A DNA stretch of 64,000 bases from Paramecium sonneborni (taxonomy: Eukaryota; Ciliophora; Oligohymenophorea; Peniculida; Parameciidae), in assembly GCA_905182985.1 (NCBI GenBank), contig CAJJDN010000009.1, positions 438,115-502,114 of the forward strand. Direction: 5' to 3'. The notes under the pieces are model-generated. The model did not search any database. It was not told the origin of the DNA and saw only the letters and a program-made list of their open reading frames with translations. This document shows positions 36,006-49,252 of this stretch, in pieces (position 1 is the stretch's first letter; each line of letters begins with the position of its first letter). Position numbers and translations under genes: made by a program.

Positions 36006-36356
36006 ATGGGAGAAGTAGCAATCAATATTCCTTTAGGATAGCCATTAAATAAAGATTAAAAACTAATAGAAATGCAAGAAGAATTAAAATATCATATTAA
36101 TTATGTGAATGATTGCTTTGATAAAGAATTGTTAACTATAGGAAGTTCGAAAAATCAGAATGGAAGAAGAATTAAATTATCATAATATAAAGTAAATCAT
36201 GCTATTTTTGGTTTTTCTGTAAATACCTTTGAATTACGCAACCATGTGAATTTCTTAAGTTAATAATTTTACTAAATTTGTATATCCGAGCCTATATATT
36301 AAAATAATAGTAAATATAAATTTTAATAAAGAAAATTGCTTATAGAAAGAGATTGA
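36006..36356 (+). CDS. Unknown protein, 116 aa
   Basis: Intronless frame from ATG 36006 (MGEVAINIPLGQPLNKDQ). Contains a helical QKLIEMQEELKYHINYVND and a basic end. No known domain or membrane segment. Its stop is 13 bp before the ATG of the next gene on the same strand, so the two could also be mis-split parts of one gene with an unrecognised intron. Confidence 0.45.
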
Positions 36357-36369
36357 CCAATCATTTATA

Positions 36370-36864
36370 ATGAAAAGAATAAAACCTTTAACAGTTTAAT
36401 TTGGCTTAAGACAAATATTAATATAGATTCTGTAAGTAATTATGTGTATTGGTTTAATTGTTTGGGATGTATTCTAATTACAAATAAATATATTTCCAGA
36501 GATCTCTGGATCAAGTATTCATTACTTATTATATCTGAGAATAGCCTTAATTTTTTTGCTCTCTGTTTCATAATATATGTATCAAAATTATAAATTTAGT
36601 TATGTGAGTCGAGCTTTAAAAATTCAATTTTATATATCTTATCTTTTAAGTTTGATAATAACTTGCTTAACTATTTTATGCTTATATGGATATAACCTCT
36701 TAAACGAGAATTATGAACAAATAGTAATGCAGATGTCATAATGTGGAGTTATATTAATTGGATGCTTTCTTTTATGCATTCATTTATATAAATTAGAAAT
36801 TAATTTATAAAGAATAAGAGTATTACTGGGAGCATAATATTAATCACCACTATGTTGCTTTTGA
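36370..36864 (+). CDS. Small four-helix membrane protein, 164 aa
   Basis: Intronless. Four strongly hydrophobic stretches: ILQVIMCIGLIVWDVF, YLLYLRIALIFLLSVS, FYISYLLSLIITCLTILCL and CGVILIGCFLLCIHLY. Short polar loops between, a basic N-terminus and a Cys-Cys end. No family recognised. Codon use and open length support a real gene, but the start is uncertain. Confidence 0.5.
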
Positions 36865-37274
36865 TTAGAACTAATTAATTATAATATTATATGTTTTTTC
36901 CTTATTATCATATTCTTCCAACATACTCTACATTCACATCCATTTCATCTCTTTTCTTCATACCAATCTAATATATATATATATATTTAATATATCAGCT
37001 AGTGTTTATATTTCAATAATACTTTCTCAATCAAATATAAATCTAACATTTTAGATATTTAACTGATTGTCTCATATTAATAATAAATTCTATCTTAAAA
37101 AATATGCATCCATTAGTTTATCAATGCTTTTTATTATTTAAAAAAAAAGAATTAACTTTTAGATTTAAGTATTCTGTTCCTGAATTTATGTCTCTCTGCT
37201 ATTTCCCTAAAAATTTAAATATGAATTTTTTTTAAAATTAACTTAATATTATTTATATATATTATAAATTACAA
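36865..37274. other. Intergenic between convergent genes, no gene seen
   Basis: About 410 bp, AT-rich, including an (AT)n run near 36972. Nothing recognised. Confidence 0.55.
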
Positions 37275-38274
37275 TCAATATTTAGTTTTTTAATTAGCAG
37301 AATTCCAAATTAAATAAAATATCAACATACTTCTTGTACTATATCTAAATATTTCTGCTCCAAATCCACAATATATATTAGAAAACTTCTACATATCCTA
37401 ATTAATTAATTATAAATTAATACTTTTATTAACATCTCTGAAGGTTATAATAGTTTCATATTTTATAATTTTCTTATTGTATATCTCTTTTATAAGAAAT
37501 TTAAAGGATGAAACACTATTGGTATTAATAAACTAGTCCCTAATGCTCCAATTAAATGACTATTTTTTGTTTCTTTATTTGAATTAAATGATTTATTCAT
37601 GAAATAGTATCCTTATTAATATAAGAATTCTTAAAAAATAATAATTTCTGTAACAAATTAACAAAATGTTAATAAGACTTTGCTTTTAAATCCAGGAATA
37701 AAGGCAATACGGAATTATTTGTTATGATATTGCATTATTTCATCTAAATGCTTCATATTATCCCAGTATTTCTTAGGTGGTAATCCTAATTATTCACATT
37801 ACAATTTTAAATTAACAATATTACTTGGTTGACTAAATAAAGTTGAAATAATTGCTGATCCAAATGCAATTGAATAAAACTTAGCATTTTCACAAAATTT
37901 TAAATAAGGTTAATCTTTTACTTCAACTCTTGTTTTACTTTTAAACTCTAATCCATATCTTAAAAAGAAATATTAGAAACAAAAATAAAATGAAAGATTC
38001 TAAATTATTTATCTATCAAATGATGTTCGAAATCCTTTATATAATCCTTTATATGATTCTGTTAACTTAATTTATCCTAATTATTCTAAAAATGATTAAT
38101 TTTAATATGGACATTTTGCAATCATTCTAGATATAATTCTGTCTAAGGGATATGTTATAATCTAATATTGTCTCAAACTTCATTAAGTACCTCATGAACA
38201 GTAATTCCTAAACCTATCAGAAAAAGAGGTTTAACAAAATGAGTGTCTTGAGGATATTGAATTATATTTATCAT
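37275..38274 (-). CDS. Mitochondrial carrier family protein
   Basis: 314 residues, two introns (38162-38190, 37398-37423). Carrier signature elements: TYPLDRIISRMIAK in repeat 1 (P-x-D/E-x-x-R), SYKGLYKGFRTSF, a second repeat with FSQPSNIVNLKLQCEQ, and a third with FHPLNFLQKRYTIR and YCGFGAEIFRYSTRSMLIF. Six membrane helices fit the length. The second-repeat motif is degenerate (no acidic residue), so the substrate cannot be inferred; relatives with such repeats are often orphan carriers. Inner mitochondrial membrane location is expected from the family. Confidence 0.85.
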
Positions 38275-38541
38275 AATTATAATTAAAAATATTGTTTATT
38301 ATCAATGCTAAATAATTTAAAGTTCAAACTTCAAGATTATAGATTGTAACATAAAATCATAAAAATAAATTGTTTTACCCTTATGTTTTTAATTTGAATT
38401 AAATAATATCATTAATTTTTATTGTTTTAACTTTTTAAACACATCTTAAAATATTTTCTGCAAATGTAAATTGAATCCCAAATTGTGTATTAATTCGAGT
38501 GTTTTAGAAAAGGAAAGAATGGAAACAAAAATTATATTGGA

Positions 38542-40133
38542 ATGCTCAAACCTAATAGATTAGATTTGTTTAAGGTAGAATTGTTTAACTGAAAATTAAC
38601 ATTTTAGGATAATTCATAAGTATCTAAGTATTCTCTGCCTATTCAATTATAAACTCATATTAAATGGGAAGTAGAGGAAGATAATCTAAATGGGAAAAAG
38701 CATTATAAAATAGTGTCATTCAAATTTCAATAAGTGATTAAAAATAATATTTATCTTATAGGTTAAATAAATTAAAGAAAATCATGTAGCCAAAGTCACT
38801 ACATTTTATAGTGATGAAAAGACTCTAACAATTCTTAAAGAGCATCTAAGAAATAAAATAATATTTCAAAGGATTTAAGACTTCTATACACCACTTTAAA
38901 CTTTAGGAAAAGGAGCTTCTTCAAGAGTTCTTCTTGTTAGACATAAAAATACAGAATAATATTATGCAGCTAAATGTGTAGATAAATCTTATGTAAATGA
39001 AACAGAAAATGGAATTGTACTTTATTTTTTAATGTAAGGAATCAATGTTTTAAGAAATTTCTATCAATAATACTTTAGATCATCCTTCTTTTATTAAATT
39101 ACATGCAGTATATGAGGGAGATAATACATTTTATATGGTTATGGATTTATTAGAAGGAAGAAGTTTACATGATGAATTAAACAATCATAAAAATGGATTT
39201 CCAGAAGATATTGTTAGAAATATTATGTGGGTATAAAATAATATTCTATTTTAAAGTAAATTCTAACAGGTATTGAATATATGCATGAAAAATAAATTAT
39301 GCATAGAGATTTAAAACCAGAAAATATAATGTTATTAAAAAAAGGAGATTTGAATTCTTTAAAGATTGTTGATTTTGGTTTGGCTACATATTGTAATATT
39401 GATAAGTAATAATAATTATAATTAAGATATTTATTTCCAAAATGTGGAACACCAGGTTATGTTGCTCCAGAGATAGCCAATTTGGTTGATAAAACTGTAA
39501 AATATGATAAAGTGTGTGATGTATTTAGTGCAGGAGTAATCTTCTTTAAATTGTATTTTTTCATTAATATTTAAGATTGACAGGAAAAGATTTGTTTCCA
39601 GGAGTTGGGTTTAATTTAGTATTAAAATTAAATAAATAATGCAAAATTGATTTAACTCCTTTGTAAATGAAAAAAATTGATCATTCTATTTCTGTAATAA
39701 ATCATATTTTATTTTATGTTAGACTTTAATTTAGAAAATGTTAGAAAAAGATCCAAGTTAAAGGATTAGTGCTGCTTTATGTTTATAAGATCCATTTTTT
39801 GCCTCTTGTTTTTAAACTTCAAATATTTAAGGACCTTCAAAGTTAACTGCTAATTAAAAAAAATAAATGTTCTCAACTAGTGGCAAAGCTCTAACTACTG
39901 AATTTCCAAATGATAAGTTAAAAAATAGTCCTTAAGATAAACTTGAAAATAAAGGGTCTTTTGTAACATAAGATAATGCATTTCGACCTGTCTAATCTAA
40001 TTAATTAAAGGTTATGCAAAAATTTAATACTACAGAATTTGATCATGTTGAAACTGCTTAAAGTCCATAAGTGGAAAAAGTTATTAAATAATTTCAAAAA
40101 GGTGATGCAATTGAAGAAGAAGATGAAAAATGA
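38542..40133 (+). CDS. Protein kinase with possible PH-like N-terminal domain, CaMK group
   Basis: 476 residues after six introns (38575-38607, 38734-38761, 39017-39038, 39231-39256, 39553-39575, 39694-39722). The first 100 residues fit a PH-type fold: a lysine-rich strand GKKHYKIVSFKF, KVTTFYSDEKTLTIL and a terminal helix. The kinase domain has LGKGASSRVLLVRH, YAAKCVDKS, IMHRDLKPENIML, KIVDFGLATY and CGTPGYVAPE, with all catalytic residues. The C-terminus is Ser/Gln-rich and disordered, without a calmodulin or EF-hand region that I can see. The second intron begins GTGATT instead of GTA. Confidence 0.9.
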
Positions 40134-40340
40134 ATAAAATATCATTAAATATTTATAATTAGAATTATATATTAATTTAATCAGTATTTTTTTTCTAATC
40201 ATCACTTTTTTATTCCTTTCAAATTTCTATTCTCAAATAGAGTGATTAAAAATTAATAAAACGTGACTTTTTATTTAAGTTTTGAATAAGATCAGTAATT
40301 AAATGTACTTTTTAGATAATTAAAATAAAAATGAATATAA

Positions 40341-40568
40341 TCAAGGATTTTGATCTGTTGTTTTAGAATTAAGGGTTTATTAGAGTGATTATTAGACTGA
40401 AATAGAATGAAGTCTTCTACTTAAAATTGGATTCTTAAAAGGATTTAGATTTTAATTATTTTCTTTCATTTCTTTTAAAATTTTCTCAGATTTGGGATTC
40501 TCTTTAACTTTTTCGCAAACATGAGGCAATTCACCTCTTATAGGTTTTTTAGCATTACAGATTCCCAT
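40341..40568 (-). CDS. Small protein with myristoylation-type N-terminus, 75 aa
   Basis: Intronless frame starting MGICNAKKPIRGELPHVCEK: Gly2, a cysteine at position 4 and basic residues suit dual acylation and membrane anchoring. The rest is basic and polar (LSRRLHSISVQQS). No known domain. The frame is short enough to be chance, but the start context supports it. Confidence 0.45.
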
Positions 40569-40656
40569 TTGATTTAATTTCAAATCTAATAATTAAATAA
40601 TTTTTATTATTGAAAACTGGAAGATATTATGAATAGATAATTTATATATATATTAA

Positions 40657-41680
40657 TCATTTTTTTGACTAATTTTAAAGATCAAATTAAATGGACTGCT
40701 TATTTTTTTTTTGTGTTTCTGAGACTGGTTCTTCGGCTGATTTTAGTTTTTCTTTAAATTATTGAATGCTATTTAATTTAGTTTGAATTAAACCATTAAC
40801 TTCCTTTAAAAATTTAGTATTTTCATCATTATTAATCTAATTATCTAATTTTAATTTATATATTATACCTTTTATAGTAACTTAATGAAGAGACATAACT
40901 TCCATAGACAAATTACTTATGGTTTTAAGAAGATTTCTACTCAAATTGTATGAAAACTCAGCTTTAGCATTTTTCTTAATTTAAATTTATTCATCAGTTT
41001 CAGCTATTTTAGCTTTTAAAATCTTAACAATATCAATAAATTCTAAATTAGATAAAAAATAATTACATGATTAAATATTTTTAATTTCTTTTGCAGCTTA
41101 AGTAATCAGCATAGTTTAATATCCAGTTTTATGGCATGTACTTCTCCAATAATAAAATACCTTTGTTTATAATCCTAACTAATATTTTTAATAAGCATCA
41201 AATTTAGCTTATCTATTTTTTCTCTTTCTTGTTGCATATTATTTTAATGATTTGAAATATTTTTTATATAATTTTAGTCTCTCATAATTTAAAACCATTC
41301 TTATTGCCAATTTATCAAATTGTTCTCTCTACTTTTATTATATATTTTACCTTCTACAAATTCTAATTAATTTTTTCTTTAACTATTTCCTACTATTCTA
41401 AAACTTATTGTTATATTTCTGAATAATTAGTTGAACAATTTGATAACTCTTATTAATAAACATTAGTCTTATTATTAACTTTTAATTCATAGAAAGCGTG
41501 CAATCTTCTCAATGTGTCTTACTTAATTTCGTTAAGTAAATCATTAAATTCTTTATTATCTTGAGGATTAAATTAAACCTCTGTTGATATTTAAGTTATT
41601 CTCTCTTATGTACTATCCTTTATTTCACCTACTGCTTTTCTTAATAAGTTTATATGTTGTTTCATTTGAACTGTACTCAT
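40657..41680 (-). CDS. Coiled-coil protein with Trp-Arg motif, 318 aa
   Basis: Three introns: 41332-41350 (only 19 nt), 41043-41066 and 40845-40868. Almost all helical. The N-terminal part has ERITQISTEVQFNPQD and heptads to residue 130; the middle contains YFKSLKQYATRKRKN and KVFYYWRSTCHKTGY, similar in feel to the W-R repeats of Sfi1-like and ciliary proteins but present only once; the tail is acidic then basic. No defined family. Convergent with the short gene at 40341. Confidence 0.65.
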
Positions 41681-41777
41681 TATTATTCTTAACTGATTAT
41701 TTAAAATGAAAATATATATAAAATTTTTATAATTCAAATAAATTTGATATTACGAATAGATAAACGAAAAATAATAT

Positions 41778-44700
41778 TCATTTACTTAATCTCTTTAAAA
41801 GACTAAGATTAGTTTTATCGTTTAATAAATCTTCACTTAAAGTAACCAATCCTAATATACAGTTTTTGTATCTTCTTTATGAGTAAATAATTTATAATAT
41901 TGTTATTATTAAAAAAATAAACAAAAATGTTGACCCAAATGTATAAAAGTAAATGAATAAGTTATTTTTCTATTTTTTAATAAGTGCTTAAGATACATTA
42001 TCAATCTTATCATAAAATAGTTCAAAACCATCTGAAATATTAAAATAATACTAGATTATTAGATTGTTAAACTCTTTATAATAATATATATCTTTTTAAA
42101 TAATTTTTTAATAAATTCCTTATGAAATTTCGATTTCGAAATCATTTTTAAATAATGAATCTAAATTACTAATGTATCCAATAATACCTTTTCTTAGAAA
42201 CTCTGAATAATTTTCATAAGGATAAAACTAACCATAAATCATATAGAATTAATTCTAAGAGATTGTTGTGTTGCAAAAGGGCAAAATTTCTATTAAATAA
42301 TCACAAAAATCTCCTTTATAAAGATCATATAATTCTGATTTATCTATTTCATTAATTTAATCACTCAAAACTATTGAAGAAAATATTGATATTATTTTTT
42401 TTTAATAAGTTTAAGAGACATTTTAAAAGTATTTTGGAATTTTATCATCCTTAAAATATATTTTAAAATCACCAATTTCAGGATCATTAATTTTGGATAA
42501 TTATTCAATAAAAAAATGTTACCCTTTTAGAGTAGATGCAAATGATAGCAAATACCCCAATTAAACCTAAAATTTAACATACGTTTAAATTAAATTTTAT
42601 ATTGGCAAATATTGTATTTCACTTGATTCTAATTAAGCATATCCAAAAGAAACTAATGATACTAAAGTTAAATAACAAAATAAGGCAGAGCATAACTTTA
42701 TTGTTATACTGATTGATTTATTTTATATTCTTTCATATAATAATTATGTATCTCTTGATCTAAGATTTTGGTAAGATTAATTTATGGTTGAATGTATCAA
42801 TCTTAAAGGTGATTTACATGTATAATAAGATTAATTTACATTAACTTAATATTTTTCAGTTTCTGAAAATTATATTTACTACTATTTTATTTCTATCAAT
42901 CGAGTTGCTTGATCTTCATTAATTCTAGATATTATTTATATTAAATATTTATGCCTTTTTTCAAATTAATACCAATTTCTTATATTAATTATAAAAGGTG
43001 GACAAAATAAAATAATCTATAGGATTAGAACAATTTTCCAGAAAATCATAATATTTTAAGAATAATCATTTAAGATTTCAGTAAATTTTTCAATCAAATA
43101 AATCGTAGAATTATATGCTTATATCATATTTACCCTGAAAAATAATAATGATTTTAAATATTATATGCTATCTTTTGAATATGAAAATAACACAACTGCA
43201 TTTTCTCTCATTGCAATCGAAAAAGTTGAATAACTATCGAAAGTAATTTAATTTTTAAATAATGTTAAGTTATATTTAGGAGAATTTTATTCTTCATCAA
43301 TATTTACTAAATCTAGATATAGAATCTTGAATTTTTATCGATTGTCATTTAAATTTATTTCCTTCTCTACAGAAAAAGATTTTTATAAATACTGAGATTA
43401 GTTTAAGTTTTAAAAAATTATTTGATTAAATCCATAATGGAAAGCTCTATTGTAAAATCTATTTAATAACATAGGAGCCCTTATATATTCTGAATATTTT
43501 AATTTCATATTAAAGTCTATTTCTATCTAATTAATTTGTATAATCAAAAATACTAAGACTAAAATCATCAATATTGCTTTATGTAAATAAATCTAAATAA
43601 ATGGTTAACTGCTAGATTGTTTAAGTAGTATATCATGTAAGATAAATTATCCTTTTTATTCTGAACTTACTATACTGACATCATTTAATGATTTTGCTTT
43701 AATATTTTCTAGTTACAGAAACTCATCATCAATATTCTCTACCTCTTCATTTTCTATCTTTGCATCAGATATACTCAACTCTAATTAAAACTAAATTATT
43801 TGTCCTTGCAATTCAATTTTTGATAACTTAACTTTAAATGTTAATGAAACATCATTTTCTGTCTATTAAATATATTCTATATATTACAATATTTAGATTA
43901 ATTATCTAAGATAATCTTTCTTATAATTAAGAATCCAAAAAATCAAATTAATATACATCCTAATTTGAAAAACAACTTTTAGAACTTAATAATTAATGTT
44001 TTTCCGATCTATCTGAAACAATCATATAATCAAGATGTGGAGAATTACTTTAATTATTAATTTTAATCAATTGTTAAATATAACCTTTATACTATTTATC
44101 AATCTTATATATATTCTACCTTGAAAAAAAACTAATTTCTTTTTCATTTAGAAATTCATTATTATTGATAATGTTAAATAAATCTGTTGAGAAGTATTAA
44201 ATATAATTGTATTACTTCATTTAAGAATGTAAATCATTAAATTACTCTAAATAATCATTCATACCTATAATTTTCCCTGATTGATTAAATATTATATAGC
44301 CTTTATCTTAATTAACCTTTTTCAAGAGAGATATTAATATAAAATCTGATTTATCATTGCTTACTGTAAAATTAACTTCTAAACATTATATTTAACCATT
44401 CTCTTATTATTGGAGAACCTCTAGCGTTTTTTATAAATAATTAGTTTTCAATTAGTTTCTTTGAAGAAATCTTTCAATAAATTAATTATGTAATGGTTAT
44501 ATTGCTTCTGGCATTAATTACTCCAAAAATTCTAATTTAAAATCCATATTAAATCCAAAAAATTATAGCAATGATTTTTTATTTACATTTAAAATCAAAC
44601 CTTTCTATCTAATCATACTCACAGTAAGCATTATTGCTTTACTTTTCATAATTTAGATAGCTTCTAATGTTTTATGATCGGTTTCCAATATTTTCTTAAT

Positions 44701-46150
44701 AATTTTCTTTAGCTTTATAGCCTAAAAATAATAATCATAATACTTGTATATAATTTTACATTATCATGGAATGAAAATTAATTTGAATTTTTAAATAGAT
44801 AATATTTGTACGGTTTTCTAAGATATTATTTTTTATGAGCCATTTTTCAGTATTTTTAATAGATTATGAAACTCTTATTATTTTATTTTCTGTTTCTTAA
44901 AAATTCTTGCTCCCTTATATTAAATTACTAAAAAGATTTAATTATTTAGAAAGAATTTCTGAAAACCTTCTTTAATATTCAATTTCAATCAAGAGATCTC
45001 GATTTAATTATTATATCATTAAAGTCGATTTATTGACTTACATTATATCAAATAAAATTGACGTCTTGAATAATTGACTATAGATCTTATAAAATATAGA
45101 TAATTTATTTTATTAACACTCAAACTTATTTAAGATAAATAGGGCTTAAAAGTAACTTTACTAATTTTTAGTTAAATAATCAAATAATATCAAAACATTG
45201 CTCTCATTAAAAAAATAATGGTTGAGTTTTATTTCATCATCAATTATTTATTTTATAAAATTCATATACACCCTATTGTCCTCTTAACATTAAATAACTT
45301 ATTTTAAAATAAGTGGATTAAAATTTAATTTAAACTTATTTTCTATAACATGAACTATGTTATTGGATTTTAGAAATTAAAATAAATCAATTTAAATTGA
45401 TAAATAAAACACTAATGTAATTGAGTAAAGTAATATATTGAATATTTAAATTTCATCCATTTTAGTACTTAGTCCTAATAAAATAAATACTGAAATGATT
45501 AAATTACAAAAAATCAGACCTTGATTAAATTTATCTGGATCATTTTATTAAAAAGTATTATGATATTGAGCAATAATACATGTAATTATAGATAATATAC
45601 AGAATAAAATAAGTCCTGTCTAGTTATTCATAACAACAAATATAAGAATCCTTATTAAATCTAATGTATATATTATAAATAAAAATGGAGTAAAAAATTG
45701 ATTTAGAGGAAAATAAAGCTTACTAAAATTGATTGCTAAGTCTCTTTAAAAATATGTAGTTGCAATTAAAAAAATCATAAAAATAGTAAAAATAAAGAGA
45801 GTTATGGTGATTTCTAAAAATTAAGAATAATGCTAATTGATAAATTGAATGTAAATAACAATAAGTGGAATTCTAAAAATCTTTTAGAAAATATTTAAAG
45901 TTATGCTTATTAATTAAGAAATTTTTTGTTGTTTTTGGATATGAAAGTAAAAGATTAGCATAATAAAATAGATTAATGAAAGGGAGATAATGAAAACTTC
46001 TAATTAGTATTGAATGTGGTTTCTATTTAAAAAAAGTGAATAATTAGTTAATTATTGAATGCTATTTAACATTTTGTCTTCATATTGTAGTTACTGCCAC
46101 CCATGTTTTGGAAAACACAATGCAACATTTTGAACAAACTCAATAATCAT
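41778..46150 (-). CDS. Large multi-pass membrane protein with PAS-like region (ciliate TM-PAS family)
   Basis: 1,441 residues, two introns (44722-44743, 43863-43887). N-terminus FVQNVALCFPKHGWQQ precedes about six to seven membrane segments (residues 45-270). A cytosolic helical region of about 200 residues then leads to a PAS-like domain near residues 480-640 (ILNVNKKSLLQFFGF, SGKIIGMNDYLEQF), a linker, and a C-terminal half with membrane segments near residues 845-865, 985-1010 and 1100-1120 and one at the end (IFLIITILQIIYS). This layout matches a large family of uncharacterised PAS-containing membrane proteins in Paramecium and Tetrahymena. A sensory role is inference only. Confidence 0.75.
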
Positions 46151-46253
46151 GAGTATTTTAATGACTCCTATTTTTGTTTTTGTTTAGATTGAAAGTACAT
46201 GAACAAAATTTTAATATGTAAAATTCATTTTTTGTAATTTGATAAATATTTTC

Positions 46254-47123
46254 TCATTTTTTCTGATAACTTATTTATAAGGTGACTTCTTCAAACTAGG
46301 TTCCATTCAATTCATTTAAACAATGGGTTGCTTAAAGTTCGTCTTCAAATTCTACAAAGGCAACACCTTTAGGTTTGATCCCTCTAAATTCTCTAAATCC
46401 ATAAAAGTTTCTAAAATGTTGTTCTAAATTAATAAAATCAACTAAGTGTAATCCCTCTACAAATAAGACTTTATTAGGTTAATTAGGAATCATTAAATTA
46501 AATAAATAATAATACTTTAATTTTATTACTGGCTCCAGTATAAACTTAATTTACTGTTAAAGGCATAGATATAGTTGGCGCTTCACGTTATTATTTCTAA
46601 TTAATCATTTCTCTTTATCTTTTATCTTAAATTCTCTTTTTATGTTCTTTTATTTTATCACTCATAGGTAGCTTTTCTTTTTCTTCATATTCTCCTTTGG
46701 AGATATAGTAAGATTTTTCTTTTGCAAAATTCACTTTCTAATCATCAAACTTAGTCTTACCATAACTTTATCATACAATTAAGTATTATGAAATGCTTTT
46801 TAAGCTTTAATTGCCGATTCTTCGTCTTCCATTAAAATAAAAGCTTGTCCTCTCATTAAAATATTTTTTTTAACAATTATATCAAGCACTTTCCCACTTT
46901 AAGAAAATAATGCATATAATGTTTATCTCATTTCTTCTGCTGTCACTTTCTCATTTAATCTATTGATATATAAAGTTTTATTAGATGGATTTAAATCCAT
47001 TTCTTTAAAATCAATAGTTTATTTAGTTGGCACCTGCTCTACTTAAGTTTATTATTGAACAGGTTTAAGTACTTCTTCTCTATTAATTGAAAACAGAGGT
47101 GGAACATTTAAACCTTGCAACAT
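46254..47123 (-). CDS. U1A/U2B''-like snRNP RNA-binding protein
   Basis: 271 residues, two introns (46738-46760; 46515-46545, which starts GTTTAT). RRM1: NKTLYINRLNEKVTAEEMR (RNP2 TLYINRL), then GKVLDIIVKKNILMRGQAFI (RNP1 MRGQAFILM), as in U1A/U2B'' where RNP1 reads RGQAFVIF. A linker with KSYYISKGEYEEKEKLP corresponds to the post-RRM1 region 'KTDSDIIAKMKG'. RRM2: NKVLFVEGLHLVDFINLEQHF, FYGFREFRGI and KGVAFVEFEDELQA. Both domains and the length match U1A (about 280 aa). It would bind U1 or U2 snRNA stem-loops in splicing, of interest in a genome of tiny introns. Confidence 0.93.
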
Positions 47124-47168
47124 AAAATTTAATTTAATATATTTATATAATTAACTTATTCAAAAATT

Positions 47169-48326
47169 TCAATCCATTTTTTCTATCTCTTCAAAATAAT
47201 CAAATTCTTCTAAAGCTGCTGAATCAACTGTCATATCAATTCCTTATGATTAAGATTACTGCATATATTCATCAGACTCTTAAAACTAATCTTATTATAA
47301 CTATGAATCTCTCAAATCCTAATTTTATTATAATTATACTTCTCCTTCTATTTCTTCCTCAAAATCTTCATTATCATATTTTTCATCTTCAAAGTTTCTA
47401 TTATCTATTTTTTTTGGCTAATTTTTTTTTTAAAGAGCCTCTTATCTTTCTCTTTCTTATTATTATTTTAATAATTCTTATTACTTTTACTATTCTTTTA
47501 ATTTTTCTTATTCCTTTTTTTATTACTCTAATTTTTATTATTCTTGCTTTTGTTATTCTTATTATTTTTTTAATTCTTCTTATTATTTCCTTTATTCTTC
47601 TTATTATTTTCGTTATTATTCTTTTTTTTATTCTTCTAATCTCTTCTATTCTTCTTATTATTTTTTTAATTCATCTTGTTTTCTTTATTCTTCTTATTAT
47701 TATTATTATTTTCTTTATTCTTCTTACCTTTTAAGTTCTTCTTATTTTCTCAATTCATCTTATTTTTTTTATTCTTACAATTTTTATTCTTATTATTATT
47801 TTTATTATTATTATTATAATTATTATTAAACTTCCTTAGGAGATGCCTAAGCAATTTTTTAATGAACTTTTTCTTCACTAAATTAATTTTTCTAAATATT
47901 TTACGATTATTTTTCTGAATGGCGATTTTTTAATAAGAAATATAACAAAGGTTTTGTTGTATCTTAAGCTTCTATATTTAATTTTTTGGCTATTTGATCA
48001 CGATTTATTTCTTCTCTTAAATTGCTTTCACTTAAAAATATAATCCAAATTAATTACCTTGAAAATATTGAATTTGTGTAATGCATATCAAAAAAGAGGA
48101 AAAACTCTTTAATCAATTCTAACATATCACGACCACTAGCCAATTCATATATAGTTTAAGCCTTATTATTTTCCCAGAAAAATGGAGAAGGTTTTTTATT
48201 ATTGGTTTCTTACTAATCAACTACATTAAAGACAGATGCTCTAATTTATGCTCTAATCTTTGCTAATGATCCATTTGCTTCTAAAGATTGTATAACTAAG
48301 TTCTTAAGTTCTGTTAACTCCTACAT
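47169..48326 (-). CDS. FOP/FGFR1OP-like LisH basal-body protein
   Basis: 376 residues, one 27-nt stop-free intron (48031-48057) whose removal restores the family motif. The N-terminus LKNLVIQSLEANGSLAKIRAQ and RASVFNVVDQ, then ELASGRDMLELIKEFFLFFDM, YTNSIFSSESNLREE and QIAKKLNI match the FOP dimerisation/LisH domain (L-x-x-x-V-x-E-F-L, VFxPES). A long Lys/Gln/Glu coiled coil follows, then an acidic tail (EDEKYDNEDFEEE). FOP proteins dock centrioles and basal bodies, and Paramecium needs them for basal-body docking (known for the family). Which FOP paralogue this is cannot be said. Confidence 0.85.
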
Positions 48327-49252
48327 TATTAAAAATTTGAAAAATATATATAATAACAATTTTTTTGATTGTTTAAATAAATATTCTACATTACTCATTC
48401 TAAATAACAAATTACTCTAATTCTTAATTATATAAAATCACATATATTTGATGTGACTCCTGTTAAACAACTTATTAATACTATAGGGCCATTTTTAAGG
48501 AACCAATTTTTATTTGAGATTGAATTTATAATATTCCCTCATTATTGATGTATAATATAAATTATTCAAAAAAAATACACTGGTTTTTTTTCAAACAGTA
48601 TCTCTTACAACTAAAAAAGTTAAAGTCCATTCATGAATTTTCTTATGAAATCAAAATTTAATTATATTAAATAATATTATTTTATCTTTATGTTTACGAT
48701 TTTAGATTTGATTTTATTCATTAAGTTTTATTGTTTTAAGCTTTTATTATTAATATATGGCTTTTCTGATTTTAGATCTTAATTATAAACTAATTTATAT
48801 AATTCAATATTAAATTATATATCCAACTAAAGTCATTTTTTTTAAATATTTTGATATCTTTTGATAATCCATAGTTATACTTTTTTATTTATATCAAAAT
48901 CTTAAGTAACTAATTTACTTCTAATAGTTTGAGTAAATGGTGACTTCATTTCTCTAATTTTGAGTATTATAGTCGATTTTATCGATTATTAGTATTACGA
49001 ACTAATAGATATTTATTTATATTTAAATTTTCTATTTATATTATGTGAATTTAGATTTAGTTCTATTTACCTTAAGAATGATAAATTATTATTAATCCTA
49101 TTTATAATTTAATTCCAATTATTCTTTAGGTAAACTTATGTTATTGAGACTCAATTCAAATAATAAAAATTAACTTTAACTAAGCTTTTAGACTTTTCGA
49201 AAAGTTAGAAATTTAATTTTTTTATTATTAAACCATTTAGAAATACATATTA
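48327..49252. other. Long intergenic region, no gene seen
   Basis: About 925 bp between divergent genes. AT-rich, no long frame, no recognised element. Confidence 0.5.

Noticed and set aside
44092..44119. A 28-nt intron in the TM-PAS gene
   Set aside because: A recount of a T run showed the frame is open without it, and exon lengths are multiples of three only if it is coding.
47246..47734. Hydrophobic 162-residue plus-strand frame resembling a membrane protein
   Set aside because: It is antisense to the Lys/Gln/Glu coiled coil of the FOP-like gene, whose homology and splicing fix the real strand.
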